Under the pieces are notes generated by a model. The model saw only the letters and a program-made list of their open reading frames with translations, was not told the DNA's origin and made no database searches. 64,000 nucleotides of DNA from Ricordea florida (Eukaryota > Cnidaria > Anthozoa > Corallimorpharia > Ricordeidae): the NCBI GenBank assembly GCA_949710005.1, contig OX453282.1, forward strand, positions 2,935,001 through 2,999,000, read 5' to 3'. The position numbers were made by a program, and so were the translations under genes. Shown piece by piece: positions 22,064-34,452 of this stretch (positions are counted from its first letter, which is position 1; each line of letters opens with the position of its first letter).

Positions 22064-24016
22064 TATTAACAATGAATTTTCTTTGTTTCTTGTTGGGAAC
22101 TGAACTGGTTTTGATTTGGCGCCAATGTGTAGTTTTTCCCTTTGGACGAGAAAGTCTGACTAAGGTTAGGCGGAAGGAAAGGAAATTTTGAAGGTGGGAA
22201 GCTGGATGCGGATTGAGGGATGAATTTATCTTGAAAGGCGGGAGATGGGATGTGAGATTAAAAACAGTAATTTAAAGGTGGGGAGGTAGATTAGGTATGC
22301 AGAAAGGAGGCTGAAAGAAAATTTAAAGCAAAGATACAAACTGAAGAAAAAACCTGAAGGCAAGATATGATATAAAATGTAGAGATACATGTGTGATGAG
22401 GGATGAAGAATTTAACTTGAAAGGTGAAAGGCAGGATATGAGATTAAAACAATTTGAAGATGGAAAGCTGGATGAGGGTAGGAAGAGCGTTTTGAGGCAG
22501 GGAACTGGGCAGCTGGAAAGGGAGACCGTAAGGAAATTTAAAGCCAGGATGGAAAATGGAGAAAATTTAAAGGGAAGAAAAATTAGATGTGACATGAAAT
22601 GTAGAAGCCTTAATACGACGTGAAACAGGGAAGTTGGTTGAAAAAAAATAAATAAACACGGTTTGCAGGAATGTAGAGGTTGTTCATCTTCATGACGGAA
22701 TACAGATTATGTCGATGTGCTGAGTTGGAAAGTGAAATGAAACAACATTAAATTTTCATACAGATTTACGTATTTAATAGTCCTTGCAATAAAGTTTTCT
22801 TTTTCACTTTTTGAGTGCGCTTCTCGTCTTTAAATTTGGTAACATTAGTTTTGACCCTGGAGAGTTCTTTAGACTCCAAAAATAATGATTTGCCTCATAA
22901 CACGCCCGAAAAAAACTTACTGTGGTGACTTTCAAAATGTTTTACAAACCAGCATAACGTGGTTTTAAATCCGGTGTATAAAACAGAATCAAAGGTTCAA
23001 TGGAACCCAAAACATCGAGACACAGGACAATAGCCTCCGAACAGACAAGTTCAAGAGAAATACTATGAACAGAGAGATTGATTTACATGACAACCTTGAA
23101 ATTTAATCCCTTTGTGTCCATCCCTAATTAATATTATTGAGAATTGATTGGCCAGTCAGTTAAAGAGACACTGACGTCACAAGGAGAAACTCTGGTACAC
23201 TACGCTTCTAGGATCAGACCATCGCCAGCCAGGCGTATGAATAATAATATTTGAATTTTTCATTGAACTAAGGTGAGTTGCGTTTGAATTACTTAACTAA
23301 TAATATGAATCTGAACTCTATTTTTGCTGAATGCGTAAGACGTCGGTGAGATTTAAACAAAAACTAAGCTGTGGATTCAATTGCAGCTGGGATTCTATTT
23401 CTAACCAAGAGTACTGTAATTAACTCACAACTTTCTGTTCCCAATTGTGTCTACAAACGGTTTGTAAGCAAGACTGGTACTTGGGTAATCTTTCGAATAA
23501 CTTACAGTTGATACGAAAAGGGATTCAATTCGCAAATCAGTAGAAGTGATTTTAATATAGAGAATCGAACGTATTGCTGTTGACCTTATTGTCGTGTGAC
23601 CTGTGATTTGTTTCTACGGACGTTCCCCAGCTTCAAATAAAAGTGCTTTTGGACTCCGCCCTACTGATCATTATAATGGTGTAAGTAAACCAATCTAACT
23701 TCACACAAATCCTAGTAACATGGCTGCTAGCTCAGTTGGTAGAGCTTTTGTCTAGAAACTCGAAAAAAACGGTTCAAAACCTATCCAGACCGAATTCTTT
23801 TTCGAGAAAGTAATTGTCACGCAACTAAAAGGATCCTGTTCTACAAGGGCATGATATGTTCTTGTTATTGAAAAAAGACTACATAGAGCTCTCTTTAACG
23901 GTAAAAAAACATTGTTGCGGTTATGTTCAATTTTATTCATAAAAGGAATAACTTTAAGAACTTTCTCTTTTAATATGATAGCGACTGTACTCCTCAGTTC
24001 TGCGCAGCAGGAAAAT
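22064..24016. other. 3' flank of the J-cyclase gene and non-coding DNA
   Basis: A purine-rich stretch of degenerate GGAAG/GGGATG units covers about 22170-22640. An AATAAA (about 22788) could be the polyadenylation signal of the J-cyclase gene. A tRNA-like promoter remnant (TAGCTCAGTTGGTAGAGC, then GGTTCAAAACC) lies at 23730-23786 and looks like a worn SINE head, not a tRNA, because the acceptor ends do not pair. No other gene seen. Confidence 0.45.
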
Positions 24017-24410
24017 ATGCTACTCAAGACTGTAATTATCAGCTTCTTCATCGCAATTCTTCAAGGAGTCACCGATATTTCAGGTACAGTGGTACAATCC
24101 CAGTTAAAAGAAGCAAGTAGTAAAATGGCGTCCAAAACGGACGCATGGAAAAGTGCTAAAATGTAGAGTCATTATATCAATGATAATAATTATCTTTCTA
24201 ATTATTAGTATTAGTATTGATAATATTAATAGTAATAATATTAGAATTAATAATAGCAACAGCAATAATTTTTCTGTTCAGTTGTTTGCACGAGTACAGT
24301 TGTGTTCCAGTTCGTATGTTTTACAATGTGTAAATTCCTCTTCTGCCGTCTTTTACAATTCGACAGCTCGTCGGTGCTCGGAAATGTTGAAGGACAAGCC
24401 ATGCGAAAGT
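24017..24410 (+). CDS. possible small secreted-protein exons
   Basis: 24017-24083 encodes a good signal peptide (MLLKTVIISFFIAILQG) and ends at a CAG/GTACAG donor. A second open block, 24282-24410, has TTCAG before it, GTAAGTAC after it, and Cys-rich content (CSSSYVLQC, ARRCSEM) that faintly resembles a PAN/apple segment. That reading needs a frame other than the one exon 1 supplies, so the pairing is unproven. It may instead belong to an unseen gene. Confidence 0.3.
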
Positions 24411-25071
24411 AAGTACTCGGTGTTAAATAAGTTACGTATCAAACAAACAGAATAACGAAGGAAAAAATATATGCTTTCCCTTTAAATGGGCTCTTACTTC
24501 TATCAGCTTCGTTGCGGCTAGCACCTTGGTACATGTATCTTTGGCCGGTTTGTTTCGCTTTCAAGCCATTTATACCCCCGCTTTCCAGAACCATAACCTA
24601 AAAAGTAATGACTAAGGCAATGTCTACGTTTAAATTGTTTTTCATGGTTTTAGGGTGTAAATGATTTCTACATGAGAGCACTTTATCACAAATTAGACTA
24701 CGACAGATTCAACCACTTGTACGTATGCATTCCAGTAAAATTTCTATAACTGTATTTGACAAAAATATAAACACCTTATGCGATGTTTTGCGAGATAATA
24801 CGCGCGGATATTGCTCGTAACTTATACCTCGTAAATACTCGTAACTCGTAAAATTAAATATCCGCGCGTGGTCCATAAAGTCAAGTTTGAAAGCTGTAAA
24901 CAAGGCGAAATTCGGTTCGTCCACTTTTTGTTTTTTCATCTCTCGCAGTAGAAAACTGGTCAAACCGGGAATTTACAATGTAATACACCAACATTTTTGC
25001 GTGTTCTCTTGACCTTACATGGCAAAATGACGTAGTGGTGTAATAATAAAATATCATATTATAGTCTCAAA

Positions 25072-25435
25072 ATGGCCGAGACTAGTGTCCTGGTTTGCGT
25101 CTCAGCCGTGCTCTCTGTTTTCTTGCTCTTTACTGACGCAATGAAATTGCCTGATTTTTTATCGTATATCACAGTTGAAGGTTTATCTCCTCTGACGCTG
25201 AGGTGCGACCATCAAACTGGGCAGTTCTTTAACATCATACGCGTGTCCGTGGAGTACCGTCCAGGAGTCTGGACCAGAGTATCTCGGCCCCAAACCCTTG
25301 CATCCGAAGAGTGTCGAGAAAGCAGAGGCATGGATGCGAACCAAGAGTACGTCTGTAAAGTGACCGAGAGGAGTCTGTGCCCCTTTGCTGATATAATGAG
25401 GAAAGTGAAGATTGTGTATTACTGCTGGGAACTAG
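25072..25435 (+). CDS. first exon: signal peptide plus SUEL/galactose-lectin-like domain
   Basis: The ATG at 25072 opens a 121-residue exon ending at a G/GTGAGG donor in phase 1. Residues 1-23 form a signal peptide (VSAVLSVFLLFTDA). The rest has the Cys and hydrophobic order of a SUEL-type lectin domain: TLRCDHQTG, IIRVSVEY, then Cys at SEEC, EYVCKVTE, LCPFADI and a closing VKIVYYC. The TATA-like ATATTATA lies just upstream. Its donor phase matches the PA14-like exon at 52159 and the rest of the mosaic gene to 62.9 kb. Whether it is that gene's first exon or starts another gene is unresolved. Confidence 0.6.
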
Positions 25436-28340
25436 GTGAGGCTATGATGGATTCTGATCAGTCCCCAGCACAGTAGCACATGTGGTTATTTTTAGAACTC
25501 GTATTTCCCGCGAAAAATTTTCGCACGATCCGGAGCTATCATCCACCATTATAAAAGCGACAGTAGAAATTCGCATCAGAAATTAACATGTACGTAACAC
25601 AATTTGATTGGTCGTTGTAATAACATGTTTGTTGTTTTTTTTCTTGCCGCGAAATGGAAGTTAAAAATAGCACCACCTACTACTGTACTGGGACAAGGGA
25701 GGGCTGATATGGGAGAGGAACGCTCCTGATAATGGACTCCTGGTTCAAGCTCTTAGAAGTACTGATTCCGAATATTTCGTGAAATCAGACGTGAGCTCCT
25801 GATACCACGCAAATGAACATCATAGTTGCGTGTCTGTTCATGTATTATTAACAGATGATGTCAAAGAGTGTGTCCCACAAGGGAACAAAAACATTTACTT
25901 TAAGGCAACCGGGGATATTTTGGAATTATTCTCGGCGAACCAGGGAACCGTTGATTAAGTTGCGGGAACGAAAAATAGGGAACAAGTAGTTTTGTTAATG
26001 GGAAACAAGGAGGAAAATGCGAAAAGTTTAGGGGAACATGGGAAAATGTACATCCACCGCAACCCCTGTTCTCCCGCACCCAATCGGAGGGTTCAAAAGT
26101 CACTCGAAGGCGTGTGTGTTACTGACATAATTGTTGGCTCCTAGAAGGGAAAAATTTCTAAAGAAACTGTGTTGCGTCGGTGGAAATATGTTGGAACACA
26201 CAAAGAATGGATTGTATCAAAGGGTTTTGTAAATGTAAGTTGTACCACTGTATACTAGAAGGGAAGGTAGCTAAGGACAGATTTTTGAATGTGAATATAT
26301 TAAAATTTCGTAGATAGATTTCTGTGAGCACAGAAACCGAGCCCAGGTCACAGAGGTAGGGGGGGTGGGGGTGGGGGCGAGTTCCCTAACAACTGACCCT
26401 CCCCTGCTCCAAGATTGATATCAATTCTATGAAACTGAAATTGGGTTTGTTTTAATTCCAGATCCTGACCTTTTGCAAGGCTTTGTCCCTGAAGGCGAGG
26501 GCGATTCCTGGACAGATAAAGGCGGCTGGTATAAATAGCCCGTACTAATACACTGTTCTTATAGCATGTCACCTTCTTAAAATACCCAGAATATCTAATA
26601 ATCTACAAAAGCTGTAAATATGGTACGTTCATTATAGTCGATATGAAGTTCAAAAGTTTAACCAACTGTGATATTTACGTGTCAAATAAAGACGGAAATA
26701 AATCGAATCGATTTCGGGGTTGTCACTGTTGATTAAAACCTTTTAAATATTTCATTTTTCTTCATATTTCGTTGAAATGTGTTATCTTGTGCATGTAACC
26801 TCTCTCCCACCCCACTCCCAAAAAAACATTGGAGCGTAAGGTAGATAAAAAAAAGACCAAACAGGCAGTAACGAAGACTTAATGCATTATCATCCTTTGT
26901 CGGTTATTTACCCGGTAGTGTAAATTTTTGTATAGATAATCAAATGGTTACGAGCGCAATTTAAAATAAATGTACACAAGAAAAAATTGCACCAGCTTCT
27001 AGGGCGAGTGCAATTTGTTGTCTTTAAAAAGTTTACGCGTGGTTATTCATACATTTTAATAATATACAGGCAAAAATTTAATTTCAAATTGCTGCATTCA
27101 ATTTCAACTTTCTGCACTGTTTGGGATTAATTGACGTGTTCTCGACCAATCAGTGCGTTGAAATGATAGCGGAGCTCCACAGCGACTCGAAGAGCCGCAG
27201 AGCGGAGCCCCATAACTACCGTGCGAGGATAGAAATTGAGAAAACCATGCGTTTGAGTTTTCATGGTCATGGTGGCTAGCGGCATGGCTCGCGGGCGCGT
27301 GCGCCTAGCGACGACGACGACGACGACGACGACGACGTTGCCCCAACATGGCGGCCATAGTCATCCGGGATATTTAGAAGGTCTTAAACCGAAACGAGGC
27401 TTTGTTTTTCGCGCGCTTTTCGCCGCTTGCCGCGGCGACACAACCTACAGCCAGCAGTCTACAGCAGTCTACAGCAGTCTACAATGTTTTGCTGAAGAAA
27501 CGGATTATTCATAGCGGTTTTGGAGGGAAAATTTCCTTCCTACAAGTTTTCAAGCGTTTTGGAGGGACATAAGCATAAAGCTGAGTTCTTCCTACAAGTT
27601 TTCAAGCCTTTTTGTAGGGACATAAGCATAAAGCTGAGTGTCTATTTTTCATTTGTTAAAGAGCTGCCCAGCTACTTTTGGTGTTGCTTTAAAACTATTA
27701 TAATTTTGCTGACCAGGTAATGGTTCTTCCGTTGAGTCGCGAGCTAGATGTTTTTTTTTTGACGATTTATTTCAGCTATCGAACCTTCTTTAAGCAGTTG
27801 CGTACACCAGGCGTATTTAATAACTTTAGTGACAGCATTTTCAATGTGTGAGGGTCTGTGTGAGGAGCTCCGCTTTTAGGCTTACCTAAATCTATTTAAT
27901 ATTATATATTATGATTTCGCATAAAACTTGTGTCGAAACAGGTGTGTCAGATATAAATTATTTCAAAAGGAAAAGGATACCAGAACTGTCTTCTTTCCTT
28001 TTGCGCAAGTTTCGAAGAAAGTTCCAAGAACTCAAGGATAATTGTACACTCAGTTTAAGAAGTGAAACTCAATGCTACAGCAGGGCAACAGTTTTTGATA
28101 AACAACCCAAGAGGTGTGTAATGTGGGAGTAGACGCGTTTAATTGAGCTTGTCTTAAAGTCGCAATTGGAAGAGAAATTTGCATCGTTATTAAACTTAAC
28201 GGTCACTTTATATTCAACAACAGCTGTGAACAAAATAAACATATTACTAAGCATAGGGCTAATTGCGCTATACTTTTTTAAAGGCGCCCCGTGGATGCAA
28301 GAACAAGTGTTAGCAGTTACTATAACTTCCTCAAATATAT
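25436..28340. other. non-coding interval with CpG-rich block
   Basis: No gene was recognised. It contains a G/GGGGT tract near 26359-26380, a CpG-rich block at about 27170-27430 with a (CGA)n run at 27309-27337 that may be a promoter or CpG island, and a 66-bp tandem duplication at about 27530-27640 (CTACAAGTTTTCAAGC and GGGACATAAGCATAAAGC each twice). Confidence 0.45.
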
Positions 28341-28530
28341 ACAGGCCTACAAGCCTGTTTCGTGGTTGCCCACTCATCAGGGATCCCCTGATGAGTGGGC
28401 AACCACGAAACAGGGGATAAACCTGTAGTTTGTTTGTGTGTTTTTTCTCCCGCAACAACTACTTCGCTCTACGTTCACGTATTGAGCACTGTTTTACGAT
28501 TAATCAACTTTTACACTTTATACTATAAAT
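28341..28530. repeat. dispersed palindromic repeat with two hammerhead cores
   Basis: A near-perfect palindrome spans about 28352-28413. It is followed by a tail (TTCGCTCTACGTTCACGTAT, then AATCAACTTTTACACTTTA) that recurs at 49135-49197. Both copies are therefore members of one dispersed family, in opposite relative orientation of their hammerhead parts. Confidence 0.75.
28388..28427 (+). ncRNA. hammerhead ribozyme core (stem I missing)
   Basis: CTGATGAG (28388), stem II GTGG/CCAC with GCAA loop, CGAAAC (28406-28411), stem III ACAGG/CCTGT with a short loop, and a GUA cleavage triplet ending at 28427. Sequences that should form stem I do not pair with each other. A mirror core lies on the minus strand (28373-28380 back to 28357-28362). 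Self-cleavage by this copy alone is doubtful. Confidence 0.6.
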
Positions 28531-30225
28531 GTTATATATATATACCAGGGCGAAATACCTAGTGCTTTAGTTGATAAAAAACCTGTATAAAGTGTTTTTT
28601 GTTTCGGCATAGCAGGATTTGACAGTGCAATACCCATGATCACTGTGTATTACGGTCGGTCATTTTGCCAGTTCGCCTTTCTTATAAGGTAAAACGACGC
28701 AAGATATGGTTAATAAGTTCGTTGAGCTAATTTTGACTCTGGTTACCATGCCAACAGTTAGCTTCGCCTAACAGTAAAAATTTTGGACGATTATCACTCA
28801 TTTTATCATCTGATTTCATCTAATGATGTACAAACGATTACTTTTCCTCAAAGAAATCATCACTAATGAGCGGCGATATCAATTTTGTTTTGCAAGACGG
28901 GCTTTTGTGAATTTTTCAATACAAAGGAACATCTGTAAGGTACAGCCATTAAAAAGACCGCAGTTACGATGTTGATATTGGGAAATTAAACTGAAGAAAA
29001 AAAAGCCTGAAGCGATTTTAGTCCAGAAGAAAAAAACCCTATGAAAAAAATAAAAATACTAAGAATGCTCATTTCAATTTTCCACCTTTCAGGTTTTGTT
29101 CATATCAAAAATTTCAAATTTGGTAAAGTTACAACTTTCATTAATTTACCACTGAAATTGCGAAGTCCATTTACCGCGGACGCCTGTGTACTTTATCTGC
29201 TCCAATCAATCACGCTTTGTTGTTTTTAATATAAGTCTCTCTGAACGCCCTCGAACAATTCCAACATCCCGCAGTGTTGGGGATGGCAAATAGCAATACC
29301 ACCTATAATTACACAGCCTAATTTACGATGAAATGCTAATAAAATGAGGTTTAAAGCAAAAAGTCTTTTGGCACCTTTACGTCTACGGTCTAGAGTTCTT
29401 CATGTCTTTATTATTTCGGTAATAGAGCGCCATTTTGCGTTCTTGCTGTGAAAAGAAAACGGGTAATTTGAATCTCAATTGCAATTAAAAAAATAATTAC
29501 TTATTCCCTGTCCCTGACCAATCAAACTCGGTGTCTTTGATAATCAAGTTTGATAAATGCAGCAGATGCGAGAGGCAGTGTTTACTTCCCGTCTGATAAG
29601 AGCGCATATCAGACCTCTTACGCGGGCTGAAATGGAGCAGTTTCTTTTTTCCACTTGCATGAAAAGCTTCAGATCTTACTCAGTCACAACTGTTCTCCAT
29701 AAAGGTAAACTTACTGGAATCCTTCGCTGGAAAGGGCCCACATCGATCGGATCTTGTATGTGAGCTCAAATGGGGCGTTTTGTTTGGTTTTCGCTTACAG
29801 CTTCACTATAACTGTTGATGTGTATTTATGGGGCTACTGGCACAGTTTCATTACGATTTCGTTTCAGTTGAAATATAGAAGAAAATAAAAACCTCAATGA
29901 AGATGTGCCAGGATTTCCATAAATGTTCATAAGCCGCTCGGGAGGGTGGGTGGGCACCTCTATGAAATTGTTAAGTTTTTGATAAGCACTAATGAGTTTA
30001 GGCAAATTGCTGTCAAGCCATGGCCAATCTGGAGTCAGGTATTGTCGAAGCCGATACAAAAACTAAATGAATTGGTGAGGGCTGGGATCCGGCACATTTT
30101 ATGAAACTGATACTAAGCTTATGTGAAACCCAGAAAATTTGATGACGAGGATCTGGCACATTTAGAAAAAAATGATTTTCAAAAGAAATAAAATACCTAT
30201 TTAAAAAGAAGAATTATTATACGAA
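28531..30225. other. non-coding interval left of the Polinton
   Basis: No gene was recognised. A 77-residue minus frame at 29826-30059 (with LDSNLPKLISAYQKL and EVPTHPPERLMNIYGNPG) looks somewhat protein-like but matches nothing I know. The unit GGATCYGGCACATTT occurs twice (near 30086 and 30149). The left terminus of the Polinton should lie here, but no inverted copy of the right flank was found. Confidence 0.4.
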
Positions 30226-33200
30226 ATGGAACAAGAATTACGAAGATTGAATGTACCGCAACTAAAATCTTTAGTTAGATGGTATAATATTCGCGGTCGA
30301 TCGGGGTTTAATAAAGCAGAACTTATTAATGCATTGATTAATATACCCGAAATAACTAATAATATTCAACAAATAATTAATAATATTGTTGGAATTGTTG
30401 GTGAGCTGCGTAATATGCCAATGAGACCAAGAAATCAACCAAATTTACCTCTCCCAATTCCGAATGTTGTACAACCGGCAAACAGACCAAATTTACCACC
30501 TGGGACACCACCCGGATCGCCAGATAGATTTATACCGGAAACACCACCAGGGCCGCCCCCTCCAAATCAACCAAGAATAAATAAACCTAAACAAAAACGG
30601 CCTTCACCACCTAAACCAACAAGGCCACCACCTCCCATACCAATAAAAAATACTAATGCAAAACAAACTCCTTTTTTGGGAAATGTATTAAATAAGTTTT
30701 GGAATTTTGTGAAACCACACATTCCAGAAAAAGTAAAAAATAAAGTAGAAGAAGTAGCTAAAAATTTTATTGAAAGATATAAAAGAGCAAATAAAATCAA
30801 ACCCCCGAAAAATCAAACAAAATCAAAAAGAGATTATGTGAAGGAGGGGGCAAGACCAAAAATAAAAAGAAATGAGAATGTGGAAGATTTTACACCAAGA
30901 GAATATGAATCAGCAATTAATGGTAATTATATAAGCTACAGGATTGAAGGAAAAGAAAAGATTGATGAAAAGACATTCTTACATAAAATAAAACCAAAAG
31001 TTATTGATTTAATTAGAAAGAGAGTTGAATCCAAAAAATCATTGAAGACTAAATTTATATTTTCATGCAGATTCAAAAAGAAATTATTTGATAATATAGA
31101 TGATATATATGAATACTGTGATAGATCATTTCCTTCTGAAAAATCAGAAATTGTTCTTGAGGCAACAGATTTATCAGAATTATTTGATAGATTAACAGAA
31201 CAACAACTTGTATTATTTGAAGAATTTTTAATGAATGGATCTGGTTGGAAATTCGAACGCGTGCTATTTTTTGACATTTTCATTGATCGTTTTGTTCCAC
31301 TTTTAGGTGGATCTTATATACCATTACCACAAGAATTGTTAAATAGGAATGCGATTATTAATCCGCAGAATTATAATGATGATGAATGTTTTAAGTGGTG
31401 TGTAACACGAGCTTTATATCCAACCGATAAAAATCCGCAAAGAATAACTAAAGAATTGAAAGAACAATCTAGGAATTTTAATTGGGACGGAATTAATTTC
31501 CCAAGTGCAATTCAAGATATTGTTAATTTTGAAAACCAAAATGATTATGATATTGCTATATATGGATATGATGAGAAAATAGGGGTATATCCTATAAAAA
31601 GAAGCAGTAAACGAGGATTTAAATTGATCAGATTACTTTTATTAACAGAAGAAACTGAAGATGAAGAACCAAAGAAACACTTTGTTTTAATAAAGAATAT
31701 TAGTGCACTTATACGTAAGCAAGTTACTAAACGTAAATGTAAGTTGTACTTTTGTGATAATTGTTTGAGTCATTTTCACTTAAAAAGATCATTGGAAAGG
31801 CATGAAGGATATTGTTATTTATACAATGAAGTAAGGATTGATATGCTAAAAAATGAAGATGGAAGCCCATGTTTTCTTTCTTTTAGAAATTTTGTTAAAA
31901 AAATGAGAATACCTTTTATTGCTTACGCTGACTTTGAGTGTATTTTGAATAAAATAAGACAAAAGGGTTGGCTTGATAAAAGCAAAAGTTACACTAATAA
32001 ATATCAGATGCACAAACCGGTTGCATTCGGATGTTATATTAAGAGTTTTAATGAAAAAATATGTAAATCCAGATTTTATAGATATACTGCTGAATCGCCA
32101 GAAGATGATGTGGCGCAGAAATTTGTGGAATATATTGAAGGAGAATTTAAGAAAATTTATAAGGATTGCATAAGTTATAATAAAAAAAGATTCAAAAAAT
32201 TTAATAGGAAAATGATGACGGAAGTTGACGAAATAAATTATGAAAATGCTACTAACTGTCATATCTGTGAGAAAGAATTGGGAAAAGATAAGGTAATAGA
32301 TCATTGCCATCTTACAGGAAAGTATAGAGGTGCAGCACATAAGGAATGCAATTTAAATTATAAGATCCCAAAATTCTTTCCTGTAATAATTCACAATCTT
32401 TCGGGGTATGATTCCCATCTATTTATTAATAATCTTGCAAAAACAGAAGGTAAAATAAAACTTATACCTAATAACGAGGAAAAGTATATTTCTTTTTCAA
32501 AAGAGATTGTGGTTGATACCTTCAAAGATAAAAAAAGCGGTGAGATGAAAGATGTTATCAGAGATATCAGGTTCATAGATTCATTAAAATTTATGCCATC
32601 CAGTCTTGATAGTTTGTCTAGTAATCTTACTAAATGTGGAAAGTGTGATGTTTGTAAAGGTGTAATAAAAGGAAGTAGGTGTCTTGAACCAACAGATAAA
32701 AACCTACATGAAGTTACAAAGTATTTTGAAGGTGAAGAATTAAAGTTATTATTGAGAAAGGGGGTTTTTCCATATGATTATCTTGATGATTTTGATAAAT
32801 TAAACGAAACCCAACTTCCTCCAAAGAAAGAGTTTTACTCAAAACTTGGTGGGAAAGATATTTCAGATGAAGATTATGAATATGCCAAAAAGGTATGGAA
32901 AACATTTAATATGAAAACAATGCGAGATTACCTTGATCTATATCTCAAGTCTGATGTGTTATTATTGGCTGATGTTTTTGAAAATTTTAGAGATGTTTGT
33001 CAAAATAACTATAGATTAGATCCTGCTTGGTATTATACTGCGCCAGGTCTTGCTTGGGATGCTATGTTGAAAAAAACTAAGGTGCAATTAGAGATGATAA
33101 ATGACATTGATATGCTAATTATGATTGAGAAAGGTGTTAGAGGGGGAATATCTCAGATATCAAACAGATATGCTAAAGCAAACAACAAATACATGAAAGA

Positions 33201-34452
33201 ATATGACCCTGAAATGGTAGCAAATTATATACAATATCTTGACGCAAACAACTTATATGGTGGGGCAATGAGTGAAGCATTACCAACTCATGGTTTAAAA
33301 TGGATGAGTGAAAATGAGAAAACAAATTGGAGAAATATTCCATGTATAGTAGAGGTTGATTTAAAATATCCGCAACATCTTCATGATTTACATAGTGACT
33401 ATCCGCTTGCTCCGGAAAGAATTAAGGTTAATAGGGCCGAGAAATTAATACCAAATCTTAACAATAAGAAAAATTATGTTGTTCATCATGAAACACTAAA
33501 AAAATATGAAAGTCTTGGATTAGAAGTAACAAAGATTCATAGAGGAATTAAATTTGAAGAGTCAAAATGGCTAAAATCTTACATAGATTTGAATACCGAA
33601 CTCAGGGCTAAAGCAAAGAATGAGTTTGAAAAAGATTTTTTCAAACTCATGAACAACTCTGTATTTGGTAAAACAATGGAAAATCTTAGAAAAAGGGTGG
33701 ATATAAGATTGGTTACTAATGAGAAAGAAGCAAGAAAATTAATATCAAAAGCTAACTATAATCGCCGTACTATTTTTTCTGAAAATCTTATGGCCGTACA
33801 TATGAATAGAACACATATAAAATACAATAAACCTATTTACTTAGGAATGTGTATTTTAGATATAAGTAAAGCAATGATGTATGATTTTCATTATAATTAT
33901 ATTAAACCAAAATATGGTGATAAAGCTAAATTACTTATGACGGATACAGATAGTCTTGTATATGATATAGAAACTGAGGATTTCTATAATGATATAAAAC
34001 CCGATGTAAAGGAAAAGTTTGACACTAGTAACTATCCTAAAAACCACAAATCTGGTATTTGGGATGATAAAAACAAAAAAGTAATTGGCAAGTTTAAAGA
34101 TGAGGCTGGTGGTAGAATAATAACCGAATTTGTTGGCCTAAGAGCCAAGCTATACGCTTTCAGGATGGATGATGGTGAAGAGATAAAAAAGGATAAGGGA
34201 ATTAAGAAATCGGTTGTTGAAAATAATATAAGATTTGATGATTACAAGGAATGTTTAGAAAATAAAGTAAAGCAGATGAGGGAGATGCAAGTAATAAGAA
34301 GTTACAAACATTTTGTTTATACTGAAACTGTTAATAAAGTTGCATTATCGGCTGATGATGATAAGAGAATAATTTGTAAAGATGGAAAACATACTCTCCC
34401 ATACGGCCATTATCTAACTAAAACAGAATCGGGTGGTAATTGTGTATCATAA
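30226..34452 (+). CDS. protein-primed family B DNA polymerase (Polinton PolB)
   Basis: Replicates the element from a terminal-protein primer. The 1408-residue product starts with a SAP-like DNA-binding segment (about 5-40, LNVPQLKSLVRWYNI), then a Pro-rich linker (65-150). A C2HC-type finger is at about 510-533. Exonuclease motifs are ADFEC (568-572), HNLSGYDSH (723-731) and YLKSDVLLLADVF (906-918). An HNH/endonuclease VII-like zinc insert is at about 678-712 (CHIC, DHCH, HKEC). Polymerase motifs are A, YLDANNLYG (Asp 1006), B, NNSVFGKT (1143-1150), and C, DTDS (1240-1243). All catalytic acids are present and the frame is intact. Its 3' end overlaps the convergent integrase gene by 43 bp. The length is normal for Polinton polymerases. 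Confidence 0.95.
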   Translation: MEQELRRLNVPQLKSLVRWYNIRGRSGFNKAELINALINIPEITNNIQQIINNIVGIVGELRNMPMRPRNQPNLPLPIPNVVQPANRPNLPPGTPPGSPDRFIPETPPGPPPPNQPRINKPKQKRPSPPKPTRPPPPIPIKNTNAKQTPFLGNVLNKFWNFVKPHIPEKVKNKVEEVAKNFIERYKRANKIKPPKNQTKSKRDYVKEGARPKIKRNENVEDFTPREYESAINGNYISYRIEGKEKIDEKTFLHKIKPKVIDLIRKRVESKKSLKTKFIFSCRFKKKLFDNIDDIYEYCDRSFPSEKSEIVLEATDLSELFDRLTEQQLVLFEEFLMNGSGWKFERVLFFDIFIDRFVPLLGGSYIPLPQELLNRNAIINPQNYNDDECFKWCVTRALYPTDKNPQRITKELKEQSRNFNWDGINFPSAIQDIVNFENQNDYDIAIYGYDEKIGVYPIKRSSKRGFKLIRLLLLTEETEDEEPKKHFVLIKNISALIRKQVTKRKCKLYFCDNCLSHFHLKRSLERHEGYCYLYNEVRIDMLKNEDGSPCFLSFRNFVKKMRIPFIAYADFECILNKIRQKGWLDKSKSYTNKYQMHKPVAFGCYIKSFNEKICKSRFYRYTAESPEDDVAQKFVEYIEGEFKKIYKDCISYNKKRFKKFNRKMMTEVDEINYENATNCHICEKELGKDKVIDHCHLTGKYRGAAHKECNLNYKIPKFFPVIIHNLSGYDSHLFINNLAKTEGKIKLIPNNEEKYISFSKEIVVDTFKDKKSGEMKDVIRDIRFIDSLKFMPSSLDSLSSNLTKCGKCDVCKGVIKGSRCLEPTDKNLHEVTKYFEGEELKLLLRKGVFPYDYLDDFDKLNETQLPPKKEFYSKLGGKDISDEDYEYAKKVWKTFNMKTMRDYLDLYLKSDVLLLADVFENFRDVCQNNYRLDPAWYYTAPGLAWDAMLKKTKVQLEMINDIDMLIMIEKGVRGGISQISNRYAKANNKYMKEYDPEMVANYIQYLDANNLYGGAMSEALPTHGLKWMSENEKTNWRNIPCIVEVDLKYPQHLHDLHSDYPLAPERIKVNRAEKLIPNLNNKKNYVVHHETLKKYESLGLEVTKIHRGIKFEESKWLKSYIDLNTELRAKAKNEFEKDFFKLMNNSVFGKTMENLRKRVDIRLVTNEKEARKLISKANYNRRTIFSENLMAVHMNRTHIKYNKPIYLGMCILDISKAMMYDFHYNYIKPKYGDKAKLLMTDTDSLVYDIETEDFYNDIKPDVKEKFDTSNYPKNHKSGIWDDKNKKVIGKFKDEAGGRIITEFVGLRAKLYAFRMDDGEEIKKDKGIKKSVVENNIRFDDYKECLENKVKQMREMQVIRSYKHFVYTETVNKVALSADDDKRIICKDGKHTLPYGHYLTKTESGGNCVS

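Noticed and set aside
23724..23790. tRNA gene candidate
   Set aside because: A-box and B-box-like text is present, but acceptor and anticodon stems do not pair; better read as a SINE head remnant.
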